This document shows, piece by piece, positions 1 through 7,516 of a DNA stretch of 64,000 nt (position 1 is the first letter of the stretch; every line of letters begins with the position of its first letter). Source of the DNA: Deinococcus gobiensis I-0. GTDB taxonomy: Bacteria > Deinococcota > Deinococci > Deinococcales > Deinococcaceae. The notes beneath the pieces were generated by a model. It was not told the DNA's origin and made no database searches. It saw nothing but the letters and a program-made list of their open reading frames with translations. The translations under genes were made by a program, and so were the position numbers. The stretch spans positions 2,028,501 to 2,092,500 of the forward strand of contig NC_017790.1 of assembly GCF_000252445.1 (NCBI RefSeq). The letters run 5' to 3'.

Positions 1-1
1 C

Positions 2-199
2 ACAGCCTTCTTCACCGCCGGTGACAAGGAGCAGGTGCATGTCATGCCGGGCGTGGGTGCCGTGATCCTGACGCTGGAGGGCGGTACGCGCGCCGTGATC
101 TACATGGAGAACAAGTACCAGGCCGGCTTCCGCTGCCCGCCCGAGCTGTGGCCCACCGTGGCGGCCCACCTGAAGTATCTGCCGGAGGGGGCGGCCTGA
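2..199 (+). CDS. Phage early protein, C-terminal part only
   Basis: An open frame enters from the left edge and ends at TGA 197-199, leaving 65 residues. The visible part reads like a small soluble beta-rich domain (central GVGAVILTLEGG, then CPPELWPTVAAHL near the end). I do not recognise the family. It is followed directly by a strong intrinsic terminator, so it closes an early transcription unit. The start and most of the protein are outside the window. Confidence 0.7.
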   Translation, partial: TAFFTAGDKEQVHVMPGVGAVILTLEGGTRAVIYMENKYQAGFRCPPELWPTVAAHLKYLPEGAA

Positions 200-208
200 G
201 CGTGTGGT

Positions 209-243
209 CGAGGTTGTCGATTCTGCCGACAACCTCGCTTTTT
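209..243 (+). terminator. Intrinsic terminator after the partial early gene
   Basis: An 11-bp perfect stem (CGAGGTTGTCG at 209-219 with its complement at 227-237) and a 7-nt loop are followed by a C and five T residues. It lies 10 nt after the stop of the partial gene and separates it from the next early unit. Confidence 0.85.
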
Positions 244-328
244 CCCGGTTTGAAACAGGGGAATTCCCTACCCCGCCCAGAGGGTCGCGTTCGAAGCGCG
301 ACCCCTTGCCACCCCAGAGGTTCCACCC

Positions 329-892
329 ATGAAACGTGACTTCTCTTTGTTCCTCGGCCGCATGACCATTGACCGCGCAGCCATTGATGACGCCCTCGCC
401 TTTGCTGCCGCCCAGATCGCCCCGACTGATCGCCTCGAGGACATCATGGGTGCCATCAGCCACTTCGTGACAGATCGAGGTACCGGCCCCCGCCTGCCCG
501 ATTCACACAGCGCGGCCCTGGACGCCCTGACGGCTGCCGGATCCGGCTTCTATGCCCTTCTGACCTTCTTCTACCCCTCCGACAACCGGGGCCACGCAGC
601 CTATTCTGCCGCCCAGTCCTGGGTCGCCGGGCGCCTGCTTGAGGCTTCCAGCGCCCTGTCAACGCACCTCATGACCAGCTACCCCCTGGCTTTGCAGACC
701 GACACCGTGCACCTGTGGCGGGAACAGGTCGTGAAGGCGGGCGTGGAGATCCCGGCTGGGACCTGGGCAGGTTGGCTCATGGCTGCCCAGTTGCTGGATG
801 CCCTGCCCTATCTCGAAGACGGTCTCGCCGAGGGTCTGATCTGCGGGATGCTCGACGGCTTGCGTCAGCCCCTGCCCGTCTCTCTGGCCTGA
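329..892 (+). CDS. Hypothetical phage early protein (187 aa)
   Basis: This frame has an ATG start, and AGAGG a few bases upstream could serve as a weak ribosome site. The product is soluble and mostly helical, with no membrane segment or signal peptide. Alternating hydrophobic blocks in the C-terminal half (AGWLMAAQLLDALPYLEDGL) suggest a helical bundle. Nothing in it matches a family I recognise. It is the first gene after a terminator and precedes the replication genes, so an early role such as regulation or host takeover is possible but unproven. Codon use matches the neighbouring phage genes. Confidence 0.6.
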   Translation: MKRDFSLFLGRMTIDRAAIDDALAFAAAQIAPTDRLEDIMGAISHFVTDRGTGPRLPDSHSAALDALTAAGSGFYALLTFFYPSDNRGHAAYSAAQSWVAGRLLEASSALSTHLMTSYPLALQTDTVHLWREQVVKAGVEIPAGTWAGWLMAAQLLDALPYLEDGLAEGLICGMLDGLRQPLPVSLA

Positions 893-954
893 ACAACCTC
901 CCTCCCCGTCCGGCCGCGCCTACCCGCGCGGCCCTTCCCAGCCCGGAGCGCCCC

Positions 955-1365
955 ATGACCCACTCTCCCCTCACGCTACTGGGCCGCCTCTGGCCCTTCT
1001 TCCTGCTGGGCCGCATGGACCCGCCCGAGGAGGGCACGCCCACCCTGGACCTGATGTGCCCAGCGACCCCGGCGGACCTGTACGCGGCCTACGCGCCCGT
1101 CTTCGCTGACACCAACCCGACGGCCGCCCTCGGCCTGGAACTGACCGTGCAGGACCCCAAGGGCGAGCGCGAGCTGGACCTCTGGTGCAAGGTGCTGCGC
1201 GCGCCCCTGCTGAAGGGGCAACCCGACGAGCTGCTCTTGATGCCCAGCTGGCTCTTCCTGCCCAGCGGTCAAGTCCTGACCGGCCTGAGCCGCCTGCTGA
1301 CGCTGGACCTCTTCGAGCGCCAAGACGTCTTCCTGTCCGCCATGCACCAGCGGGGGCTGTCGTGA
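955..1365 (+). CDS. Hypothetical phage early protein (136 aa)
   Basis: ATG at 955 gives a 136-residue protein. The reading frame extends further upstream, but that part overlaps the previous gene and looks like a shadow, so the internal ATG is chosen. The sequence has an acidic, Leu-rich C-terminal half (LDLWCKVLRAPLL, then LSRLLTLDLFERQDVFL). Its stop overlaps the GTG start of the next gene (GTGA at 1362-1365), implying translational coupling to the replication initiator. The coupling and position suggest an early replication-associated or regulatory protein. I do not recognise the family. Confidence 0.6.
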   Translation: MTHSPLTLLGRLWPFFLLGRMDPPEEGTPTLDLMCPATPADLYAAYAPVFADTNPTAALGLELTVQDPKGERELDLWCKVLRAPLLKGQPDELLLMPSWLFLPSGQVLTGLSRLLTLDLFERQDVFLSAMHQRGLS

Positions 1366-2438
1366 TCCTGCCCACCGGCGGGCACTCCCGCCTCGATAAC
1401 GCCTGGCTGAATGCCTTCATGGCCATGCTGCCCGTGGGCGAGGCCATCCGCCTGCACCTCCAGTGCCGGGGCAACCTGCGGCAGAAGGGTGCAGGCCTGG
1501 GCGAGCTCATCACGGCCACCGGGGACCGCGACGCCCGCCACACCGAACGGGCCGCCAAGCGCCTGGTCACCCTGGGGCTGGCGGTATGCGTGGCCGGGCG
1601 GTACTACGCGCCGGAGTTCGCGCCGGTCGCCGCCCCGGCCACCCCACCGGCCCAGACACCGGCCGCTTCCCCGGCGAAGACACCGGCACAGAACACGGCG
1701 AACTCCCCGGCGAACGCATCAAATTCTCATGTTGAAAGCGTCGCTCAGGACGGCGAAAACGGTGACGAGAATCCACCTGAAAGAAGAGAAGGAAGAGAAG
1801 TACTACCTTCCCTCCCTCTACAGGTGGAATCAGGAGGGGGCGAGGGACGCCAAAAGCAGACAGCTGAAGGCTTGCCCGGCACCCCGGAATCGACTGGGCT
1901 GCCCTCTTCGGAAACCCCTGGCACGGCGACGTTGGAAGCTGCGCCGGACCGGCCCACAACCCCACCCCCCCCTGTTCCGGCCGCCCCCCCCGCCCCAGAG
2001 CCGGACGCCGCGGCCCGCCAGTTCTTTGATCGCCTCGCCGGGTACAACTTCGTGTCGCGGTACCAGAACGATCTGACGCGCTGGCACGCGGAATATTCCG
2101 AGGCCTTCCTGCGCCTCGCCTACCGCCTCGGGCCCGCCGTGAAGGCCGCCCGCGTGCCCGGCGCCGGCTTCGTGTTCCTGCTCAACCGCAGTCAGTCCTG
2201 GCCCCAGGAATTGCAGCGCCAGTACGCCGCCGACCTCAAGGCCGCCGGGCAGGAGGGCAGCCCCGACGCCCCGCCGGTTGTGGGCGAGGTCCGGGTGATG
2301 AGCGATGGCCGCAGCGGGCGAGTGCTCGACGTGGACCTGGATGCCCAGACCCTGACCCTTCAGACCGGCGCGGACGCCACCGAATCCATCGACGTGCCCT
2401 GGACCGCCACCACGCCCAGCGTCAGGAGATCCGCATGA
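1362..2438 (+). CDS. Putative phage replication initiator with winged-helix-like N-terminus
   Basis: The start is placed at GTG 1362, which overlaps the preceding TGA and has a GGGGG ribosome-site-like run upstream. The frame is open further upstream but only as a shadow. The product has 358 residues. Residues 1-85 look like a helix-turn-helix or winged-helix domain (LDNAWLNAFMAMLPVGEAIRL, then RHTERAAKRLVTLGLAV). Residues 90-205 form a low-complexity Pro/Ala/Thr linker, and the C-terminal third is a compact domain. A two-domain DNA-binding protein immediately upstream of a DnaB-like helicase, with an ATGA overlap, is the usual layout of phage DnaD/gpO-type initiators and helicase loaders. 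Function is inferred from context. Confidence 0.6.
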   Translation: MILPTGGHSRLDNAWLNAFMAMLPVGEAIRLHLQCRGNLRQKGAGLGELITATGDRDARHTERAAKRLVTLGLAVCVAGRYYAPEFAPVAAPATPPAQTPAASPAKTPAQNTANSPANASNSHVESVAQDGENGDENPPERREGREVLPSLPLQVESGGGEGRQKQTAEGLPGTPESTGLPSSETPGTATLEAAPDRPTTPPPPVPAAPPAPEPDAAARQFFDRLAGYNFVSRYQNDLTRWHAEYSEAFLRLAYRLGPAVKAARVPGAGFVFLLNRSQSWPQELQRQYAADLKAAGQEGSPDAPPVVGEVRVMSDGRSGRVLDVDLDAQTLTLQTGADATESIDVPWTATTPSVRRSA

Positions 2439-3736
2439 ACTACGAGAACCCCCACCAGCTCGAGCTCGCCATCATCGGGCAGGTCCTAAACGATTCGGCC
2501 GCCCTCCAGATCCCCGAAATCCGCGCGCTCAAGCCGGAGCACCTGCGCCACCACAGCGGCGTCTGGAGCGCCATCCTCGATATCGCTGCCGCCGGGGGTG
2601 ACCCCAGCCTCACCGCCCTGGCCTCCCACGTGGGCCGTGTCGGCTGGCCCACCTACATCGGCGTGGCCGATCTGCCCAGCCTGACCGCCTACAGCGCCCC
2701 CCTGCGGGAACTGCCCGCCGCTGCCCAGGTCATCCTGGGGGCCTACCGCCGCGACCGCGCCATGCACGCGGGCGGGGACCTGCAGCGCTCGCTCGCCGAT
2801 CCGGAAGCGGACCACCTCGCCGCCATCACGGGTGCCCAGGCCTCGCTCACCGAACTGATCGGCCTGGCCCCGCGCGACAGCACCCGCAGCATCGCCGACA
2901 ACGTTGGCCCCGCCCTCGAGCGCCTGCTCAACCCCCGCGCCTACCGAGGCGTGACGACCGGCATTCCGGGCTGGGACTCGGTGCTGGGCGGCTGGAAGCC
3001 GGGGACGCTGAACATCCTGGCCGCGCGCCCCTCGATGGGCAAGAGCCTGCTCATGGGCCAGCTCGCGCAGGCTGCCGCGCAGGGAGACGCGAAGGGCCCC
3101 GCCCGCGCCCTGATGTTCACCCTGGAAGACAGTCCGGAAACCTTGCAGATGCGCGTCCTGTGCCGCATGGCGGGCGTCGCCATCGACCACGACCGTGAGC
3201 CGACGAGGGAAGAGGCCCAGCGCCTGCGCAACAAGGAGGAAGCCTTCGAGCGCTTCCGGCCCTACTGGCTGGTGGATGAAGAGCACACCCTCGACGGCAT
3301 CATCTCGGCCTGCTGGCGACAGCACGCCATTGCGCCGCTCGGCCTGGTCCTGATCGACCAGCTGAGCCACATCAGTGCCGACGCGCCCCGCACCCGCGCC
3401 GACAACCGGAATCAGGTCTATGGCTACATCGCCAAGACCCTCAAGCGCGAGGTGGCCAAGCGCCTGGGCGTGCCCGTGATCCTCGCCTCCCAGCTGTCAC
3501 GTGACGTGGTGCGCCGCGCCGATAACCGCCCAGACCTCACCGACCTGCGCGACTCCGGAGAACTCGAGCAGGACGCCGACACCGTGACCTTCATCCACCG
3601 GCCGGAGTATTACGACAAGAACGACAGCCCCGGCACGGCCGAGCTGCTCGTCCGGAAGAACCGCAACGGGGCCACGAAAGACGTGACGGTGTGGGCCAGT
3701 ATGCGTAAGTTCAAGTTCTGGCAGGACGCGCTGTGA
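2435..3736 (+). CDS. DnaB-like replicative DNA helicase
   Basis: This 433-residue protein is close in length to bacterial DnaB (about 450). The N-terminal domain (about 1-110) begins with the typical NPHQLELAIIGQVL. The RecA-like core has Walker A ARPSMGKSLL at about 197-206, Walker B LVLIDQLSHI at 304-313, a QLSR motif near 353, and LRDSGELEQDAD at about 371-382, the conserved DnaB C-terminal motif. It would unwind the replication fork for phage DNA synthesis as a hexamer in the cytoplasm. It overlaps the upstream initiator-like gene by 4 nt, and the pair forms the replication module. Confidence 0.93.
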   Translation: MNYENPHQLELAIIGQVLNDSAALQIPEIRALKPEHLRHHSGVWSAILDIAAAGGDPSLTALASHVGRVGWPTYIGVADLPSLTAYSAPLRELPAAAQVILGAYRRDRAMHAGGDLQRSLADPEADHLAAITGAQASLTELIGLAPRDSTRSIADNVGPALERLLNPRAYRGVTTGIPGWDSVLGGWKPGTLNILAARPSMGKSLLMGQLAQAAAQGDAKGPARALMFTLEDSPETLQMRVLCRMAGVAIDHDREPTREEAQRLRNKEEAFERFRPYWLVDEEHTLDGIISACWRQHAIAPLGLVLIDQLSHISADAPRTRADNRNQVYGYIAKTLKREVAKRLGVPVILASQLSRDVVRRADNRPDLTDLRDSGELEQDADTVTFIHRPEYYDKNDSPGTAELLVRKNRNGATKDVTVWASMRKFKFWQDAL

Positions 3737-3767
3737 GGCCCTGCCAGAATGCCCCGAAGGGGGGCAC

Positions 3768-4199
3768 GTGGCGGTGAGGAAGGGCAAGGGGCAGCCCGGG
3801 CGTAAGCCTGCCCCAGCCTCTTCTCCCTCCCTCTCTTTTCCCTCGTCTTTGCCCGAAAATGAGATCGAAAACGGCATTCGAGAGGCCTTCCTGCGCGCCG
3901 GTTGGTACCCGATCAAGACCGAGGCGGGCATGGTGGCCCGGAGGCAGAAGCACGGGCACCTGCCCGCCGGGTTCCCCGACCTGACCGTGTTCCGCCGGCT
4001 GCCGGGCACGCCGCTGTGCCTCGCCGCCCTGATCGAGGTCAAGACTGAGACAGGCACACTCGAGCCCTCGCAGGTGGAGCGGCACGCCGAGTTGGTGACC
4101 TATGGCCTCTCCCCTCGCATCATTCGGGACGCCGGAGCCGCGGCTGCCCTGATCGCCGAGGGCAACCGGGTGGCCGCGCTGCTGAGGGGGCAGAGGTGA
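3768..4199 (+). CDS. VRR-NUC domain nuclease
   Basis: GTG 3768 is chosen because a purine-rich ribosome site (AAGGGGGG) precedes it. The 143-residue product has a basic Pro/Ser-rich N-terminus, then the compact PD-(D/E)XK fold of the VRR-NUC family: an acidic helix (ENEIENGIREAFLRAG), GFPDLTVF with the metal-binding Asp, IEVKTETGTL with the E-x-K pair, and a downstream SQVERHAEL helix with Gln. Such single-domain nucleases are common beside phage replication genes and act on branched or flap DNA. The exact substrate here is unknown. It follows the helicase by about 30 nt. Confidence 0.85.
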   Translation: MAVRKGKGQPGRKPAPASSPSLSFPSSLPENEIENGIREAFLRAGWYPIKTEAGMVARRQKHGHLPAGFPDLTVFRRLPGTPLCLAALIEVKTETGTLEPSQVERHAELVTYGLSPRIIRDAGAAAALIAEGNRVAALLRGQR

Positions 4200-4693
4200 G
4201 GCGGACTCATGAACTGTCTGGAAAGGCCCGGAGACTCAAGCAATGGGTAGGTGTATCTGATCTCTTACACCCGCTTTTTGCTCACATTTGGCTCCAGCCC
4301 GGCAACCGTAACCATATGGCGTGCCCGAAAAAACCCGAAACCCGGGCAGCCCAGGCCGAGGCGTGCGGCCCGGCCCAGCGGCAGGAAGTCAACGATCAAC
4401 AGATGTTGACGGTTGCCCAGGCCTTGGCCCACCCCTCGGAAGGGTGTCCGGAAAGTAGACACCCTTCGACCGGCCCGAGAGGGTACGCACGATCTGCGTA
4501 CCCCTCGCCCGGCTCGTCTGACCCCTGCCCCCACTGCGGGCGGCCCTTTACCCGCCCGACCTCGGAGCGGCTACTGGAGCCCTTCTGCCCGGCCTGCCTG
4601 CCTGAGCGCATGGCCGCCGCCCATGCCCGGTGGGACGCCCCACCAAAGCGAATCCTCCGTCTCGAAGACCTGCACACCGGGCGATACACCTGA
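4196..4693 (+). CDS. Small phage protein with zinc-ribbon motif
   Basis: GTG 4196 overlaps the previous stop (GTGA) and follows an AGGGGG ribosome site. An in-frame ATG at 4316 is an alternative start, and the stretch between them is less GC-rich and may be untranslated. The C-terminal part has CPHC (about residue 112) and CPAC (about 133), a C-x2-C...C-x2-C zinc ribbon expected to bind DNA or protein. No enzymatic motif is visible. It lies between the replication nuclease and the last gene before the late control region, so a regulatory role (for example late-gene activation) is possible but not shown. Confidence 0.55.
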   Translation: MRRTHELSGKARRLKQWVGVSDLLHPLFAHIWLQPGNRNHMACPKKPETRAAQAEACGPAQRQEVNDQQMLTVAQALAHPSEGCPESRHPSTGPRGYARSAYPSPGSSDPCPHCGRPFTRPTSERLLEPFCPACLPERMAAAHARWDAPPKRILRLEDLHTGRYT

Positions 4694-4709
4694 CATGGAG
4701 CACTCCTGC

Positions 4710-5318
4710 ATGACCAAGAAATTCAGCATGGCCGACCTGACCGCCTCTCTTCTGGGCGCCGACCATCTTAACCGTGAGGGTGAAATGGTCGGGGAGCCCT
4801 CACGCCCTACCCGTCGCCGCCCAGCCCTGGACGTTGGGAATCCCGACGCCCAGCCCAGCGCCCGGCAGCAGCAGCGGGACGTGCGGGCCTATGCCGAGAG
4901 CTGGCACCAGGCGCTCAAGGACTGGCAGCGCCGGACGGGCGGCCTGGTCGTGACGCACGAGCGCACCAGCAGCGGCACCGGGCGGCAGATGACGCCGGTC
5001 GTGGGCAACTGGCCCAGCACGCCCGCTGCTGGCCTGTGGTACTCGGAAGTCCACACCCCGATGGGCTGGGTGGCCGAGTCGGCGCTGGCCGTGCGCTGCA
5101 ACGCTGAGCCCTATCTGGGCCGCCTGCGCAACGGGCAGGGGCTGGTGAGCCTGATCCACGCTAACGGGCGCGGCTGGAACGGGGCTGAGGCGCGAGCCTA
5201 CGCGGCGGTGGTCCTGGGCATGGCGGCCGACCTGGGGGACAAGAGGGCCATTGACAACTTGAAGTTGTTAATTGTTCGGGAATCAGGTACGATTTCTCTA
5301 GAGTTGGACAACCTGTAG
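4710..5318 (+). CDS. Hypothetical phage protein before the late region (202 aa)
   Basis: ATG 4710 is preceded by GGAG at 4697-4700, so it is preferred over ATG 4695. The frame upstream is a shadow of the previous gene. Residues 1-60 are polar and probably disordered. From about residue 60 there is a folded domain (ESWHQALKDWQRRTGGLVV, later VRCNAEPYLGRLRNGQGLVSLIHANGRGWNG). I do not recognise it. The last about 20 codons are much less GC-rich and contain the putative late promoter and a 15-bp palindrome, so the 3' end of this gene doubles as a control region. Confidence 0.6.
   Translation: MTKKFSMADLTASLLGADHLNREGEMVGEPSRPTRRRPALDVGNPDAQPSARQQQRDVRAYAESWHQALKDWQRRTGGLVVTHERTSSGTGRQMTPVVGNWPSTPAAGLWYSEVHTPMGWVAESALAVRCNAEPYLGRLRNGQGLVSLIHANGRGWNGAEARAYAAVVLGMAADLGDKRAIDNLKLLIVRESGTISLELDNL
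5254..5293 (+). promoter_or_regulatory. Putative late promoter with overlapping 15-bp palindrome
   Basis: ACAACTT-G-AAGTTGT (5254-5268) is a perfect dyad that overlaps a -35-like TTGTTA (5265-5270). A 17-nt spacer leads to TACGAT (5288-5293), which fits TANNNT. The element lies inside the 3' end of the preceding gene and about 145 nt upstream of the terminase genes. A regulator binding the dyad could act directly on the -35 region. Confidence 0.5.
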
Positions 5319-5329
5319 AGACACCCCAA

Positions 5330-5354
5330 GTCGCCCCCGCCGGGCGGCTTTTTC
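5330..5354 (+). terminator. Intrinsic terminator between early and late regions
   Basis: A GC-rich hairpin (GCCCCC with GGGCGGC, one bulged base) is followed by TTTTTC. It sits about 40 nt downstream of the putative late promoter and upstream of the terminase genes. It either ends early transcripts or acts as an early block that must be overcome for late expression. Confidence 0.6.
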
Positions 5355-5366
5355 GTGGCGTCAGGA

Positions 5367-5390
5367 CTTTTACTCAGATCTGAGTAAAAG
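5367..5390. promoter_or_regulatory. 24-bp perfect palindrome upstream of terminase genes
   Basis: Two 12-nt halves (CTTTTACTCAGA and its exact complement) meet at AGATCT with no spacer. It lies 47 nt before the terS start in an otherwise gene-free stretch and is clearly AT-richer than its surroundings. The symmetry fits a dimeric repressor or activator site. No T-run follows, so it is not a terminator. Confidence 0.6.
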
Positions 5391-5437
5391 GGCGACACCT
5401 GACTGCCGAACCCCACCCCGTAGGAGGTGACCCGCCC

Positions 5438-6154
5438 ATGACCCACGACGCCCCCCTCCCTCCCTCGGCTGACGAGCTGGGTGCGGCCCTCCCGCCCAAG
5501 CAGCGGCGCTTCGCCGACTACTACCTGGGCAGTACCAAGCTGAACCAGTCGGCCGCCGCCCTGAAGGCCGGCTACAAGGACCACCGCGAGGGCTGGAACC
5601 TTGTCCGGCTGCCTGCTGTGAAGGCCTACATCGCCGCCCGCATGGCCGAGGCCCCCGACGTGATGAGCAAAGACGAAGTGGCCGCCCGCCTGACGATGGA
5701 GGCCCGCAACACGGTCGACATGGATGACTTCGTGACCGTGGCGCCCACGCCCCGCACGTTCTGGGTGCCCGCGCTGGAGCACCAGCCGGTCAAGGATCTG
5801 GCCAAGGACCGAGGCCTGCAACCCGAAGACCTCGACGTGTATGACCTGGACAGCGCGTTCGGGGCCGACAACGTGAGCCGCACGAGCGACGGCGACCTGC
5901 TCATCAAGGTGGCCACCATCGCCCAGGACGTCCAGATCGACTGGCAGGCCGCCAAGAACGCCGGGGCCTTCAGCGGCCTCGCCATGTTCAAGCGCCACCC
6001 AGACGGCACCATCGAATACAAGGTCAAGGACACCACGAAGACCTTGCAGCTGCTCGGGCAGCTGCACAACATGTTCGGCAACCGCCAGGTGCTGGAGAAC
6101 CCGGACGGCTCGCCGATCAAGTTCATCGTGGGCGTAGCCGAGGATGACCTGTGA
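5438..6154 (+). CDS. Phage terminase small subunit
   Basis: ATG 5438 follows TAGGAGGTGA, a near-perfect ribosome site. The 238-residue product begins with the Terminase_2-type DNA-recognition domain: LPPKQRRFADYYL at about 19-31, then LNQSAAALKAGYKD, a helix-turn-helix for pac/cos recognition. The middle (KDEVAARLTMEARNTVDMDDFV) matches the usual oligomerisation region of this family. It would recognise phage DNA and load the large subunit for packaging. Its stop overlaps the GTG start of the large subunit. Confidence 0.9.
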   Translation: MTHDAPLPPSADELGAALPPKQRRFADYYLGSTKLNQSAAALKAGYKDHREGWNLVRLPAVKAYIAARMAEAPDVMSKDEVAARLTMEARNTVDMDDFVTVAPTPRTFWVPALEHQPVKDLAKDRGLQPEDLDVYDLDSAFGADNVSRTSDGDLLIKVATIAQDVQIDWQAAKNAGAFSGLAMFKRHPDGTIEYKVKDTTKTLQLLGQLHNMFGNRQVLENPDGSPIKFIVGVAEDDL

Positions 6155-7503
6155 CCGGCGCGCAACTCCCGGCGGGCGCCCTGATCTACGCCCCGCGCGG
6201 CTCCGCTCTGGAGGTCATGAAGTGCAAGGCCGACGAGGTCATGCTGGACGGTCCCGCCGGCACGGGCAAAAGCCGGGCCAGCCTCGAAAAGTTGAACGCG
6301 CTGGCCATGAAGTACCCCGGCTGCCGCCTGGCCATCGTGCGCAAGAAGCGCCGGTCGCTGACCGAGACTGGCCTGGTCACCTTCGAGCAGCACGTCAAAC
6401 CACCGTGCGACACCACGAACCAGCAGCGTAACGTCCGGCAGAGTTACGTCTACCCGAACAAGAGCGAGATCGTCGTGGCCGGGGTGGATGACCCGGTCAA
6501 GCTCATGTCGGCCGAGTTCGACGTGATCTACGTCATGGAGGCGACCGAGCTGAGCGTGCGGGACTGGGAGTTCCTCAGCACCCGCCTGCGCAACGGCGTG
6601 ATTCCCTACCAGCAGCTCATCGGGGACTGCAACCCAGGGCCGCCCAGCCATTGGCTGAAAAAGCGCATGGACGCGGGCGTGACCACCCGGATTGGGTGCG
6701 ACCACCGGGACAATCCCCGATTGTGGGACGCGCGGGCTAGGGACTGGACGCCGTTCGGGCGCACCTACATGGCGCGGTTGGACAAGTTGACCGGCCCCCG
6801 GCGGGACCGCCTGCGCCACGGCCTCTGGGCGGCGGCCGAGGGCATGGTGTACGAGCACTGGCGGCCGGGCATCCACGTGGTGCCCCGGCGCGAGCTGCCC
6901 AAGGAATGGCGGCGCATCGTCACCATCGACTTCGGCTACAACCACCCGTTTGTCTGCCAGTGGTGGGCCATCGACCCGGACGGCAACATGTGGATGTACC
7001 GGGAGATTTACCGCACCCAGCGCACCGTCAAGGACCACGCGGCCCAGATCGGGGCGCTGACCAAGGGCGAGGACATCGAGGCTTGGGTGACCGACCACGA
7101 CGCCGAGGACCGCGCCACGCTTGAGCAGGAGCTGAGCATCACGACCACGGCGGCCGACAAGGCGGTGACGGTCGGGATTCAGGGCGTGCAGGATCGCCTG
7201 GGCCGGGAGTATGACCCCAGCAGGCCCGACGAGCCGGCCATCGCGCCGCGCCTGTTCGTGTTCGAGGACGCGCTCGTCGAACACGAACAGGCCTTGATCG
7301 ACGAGGGCACGGGGCTGGCCACCGGCCCGACCCGGACGATCGAAGAGGTCGATGGGTATATCTGGGCCAAGAGCCCGAACGGCGAGACGCTGAAAGAGAA
7401 GCCGGTCAAGGTCGGTGACGACGGCATGGACGCACTGCGGTACGCGGTGCGCTACGCCGATGGCCACGGCAAGGCGGCCGACTTCTTCATGGAACTGATC
7501 TGA
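6151..7503 (+). CDS. Phage terminase large subunit (ATPase/nuclease)
   Basis: GTG 6151 overlaps the TGA of terS. The 450-residue product has a packaging-ATPase half with Walker A GPAGTGKS at 34-41 and Walker B IYVMEATE ending in the catalytic Glu (about 130-133), then an RNase-H-like nuclease half: VTIDFGYNHP with Asp 260, WVTDHDAEDR, and the late GDDGMDALRYAV. It translocates DNA into proheads and cuts it. The length is normal for the family and both catalytic halves look intact. Confidence 0.95.
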   Translation: MTGAQLPAGALIYAPRGSALEVMKCKADEVMLDGPAGTGKSRASLEKLNALAMKYPGCRLAIVRKKRRSLTETGLVTFEQHVKPPCDTTNQQRNVRQSYVYPNKSEIVVAGVDDPVKLMSAEFDVIYVMEATELSVRDWEFLSTRLRNGVIPYQQLIGDCNPGPPSHWLKKRMDAGVTTRIGCDHRDNPRLWDARARDWTPFGRTYMARLDKLTGPRRDRLRHGLWAAAEGMVYEHWRPGIHVVPRRELPKEWRRIVTIDFGYNHPFVCQWWAIDPDGNMWMYREIYRTQRTVKDHAAQIGALTKGEDIEAWVTDHDAEDRATLEQELSITTTAADKAVTVGIQGVQDRLGREYDPSRPDEPAIAPRLFVFEDALVEHEQALIDEGTGLATGPTRTIEEVDGYIWAKSPNGETLKEKPVKVGDDGMDALRYAVRYADGHGKAADFFMELI

Positions 7504-7516
7504 GGGGGGTGAGGAA

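Noticed and set aside
4200..4315. A separate promoter or small gene in the less GC-rich stretch after the VRR-NUC gene
   Set aside because: No convincing -35/-10 pair or independent start was found; left as either the 5' part of the zinc-ribbon gene or untranslated DNA.
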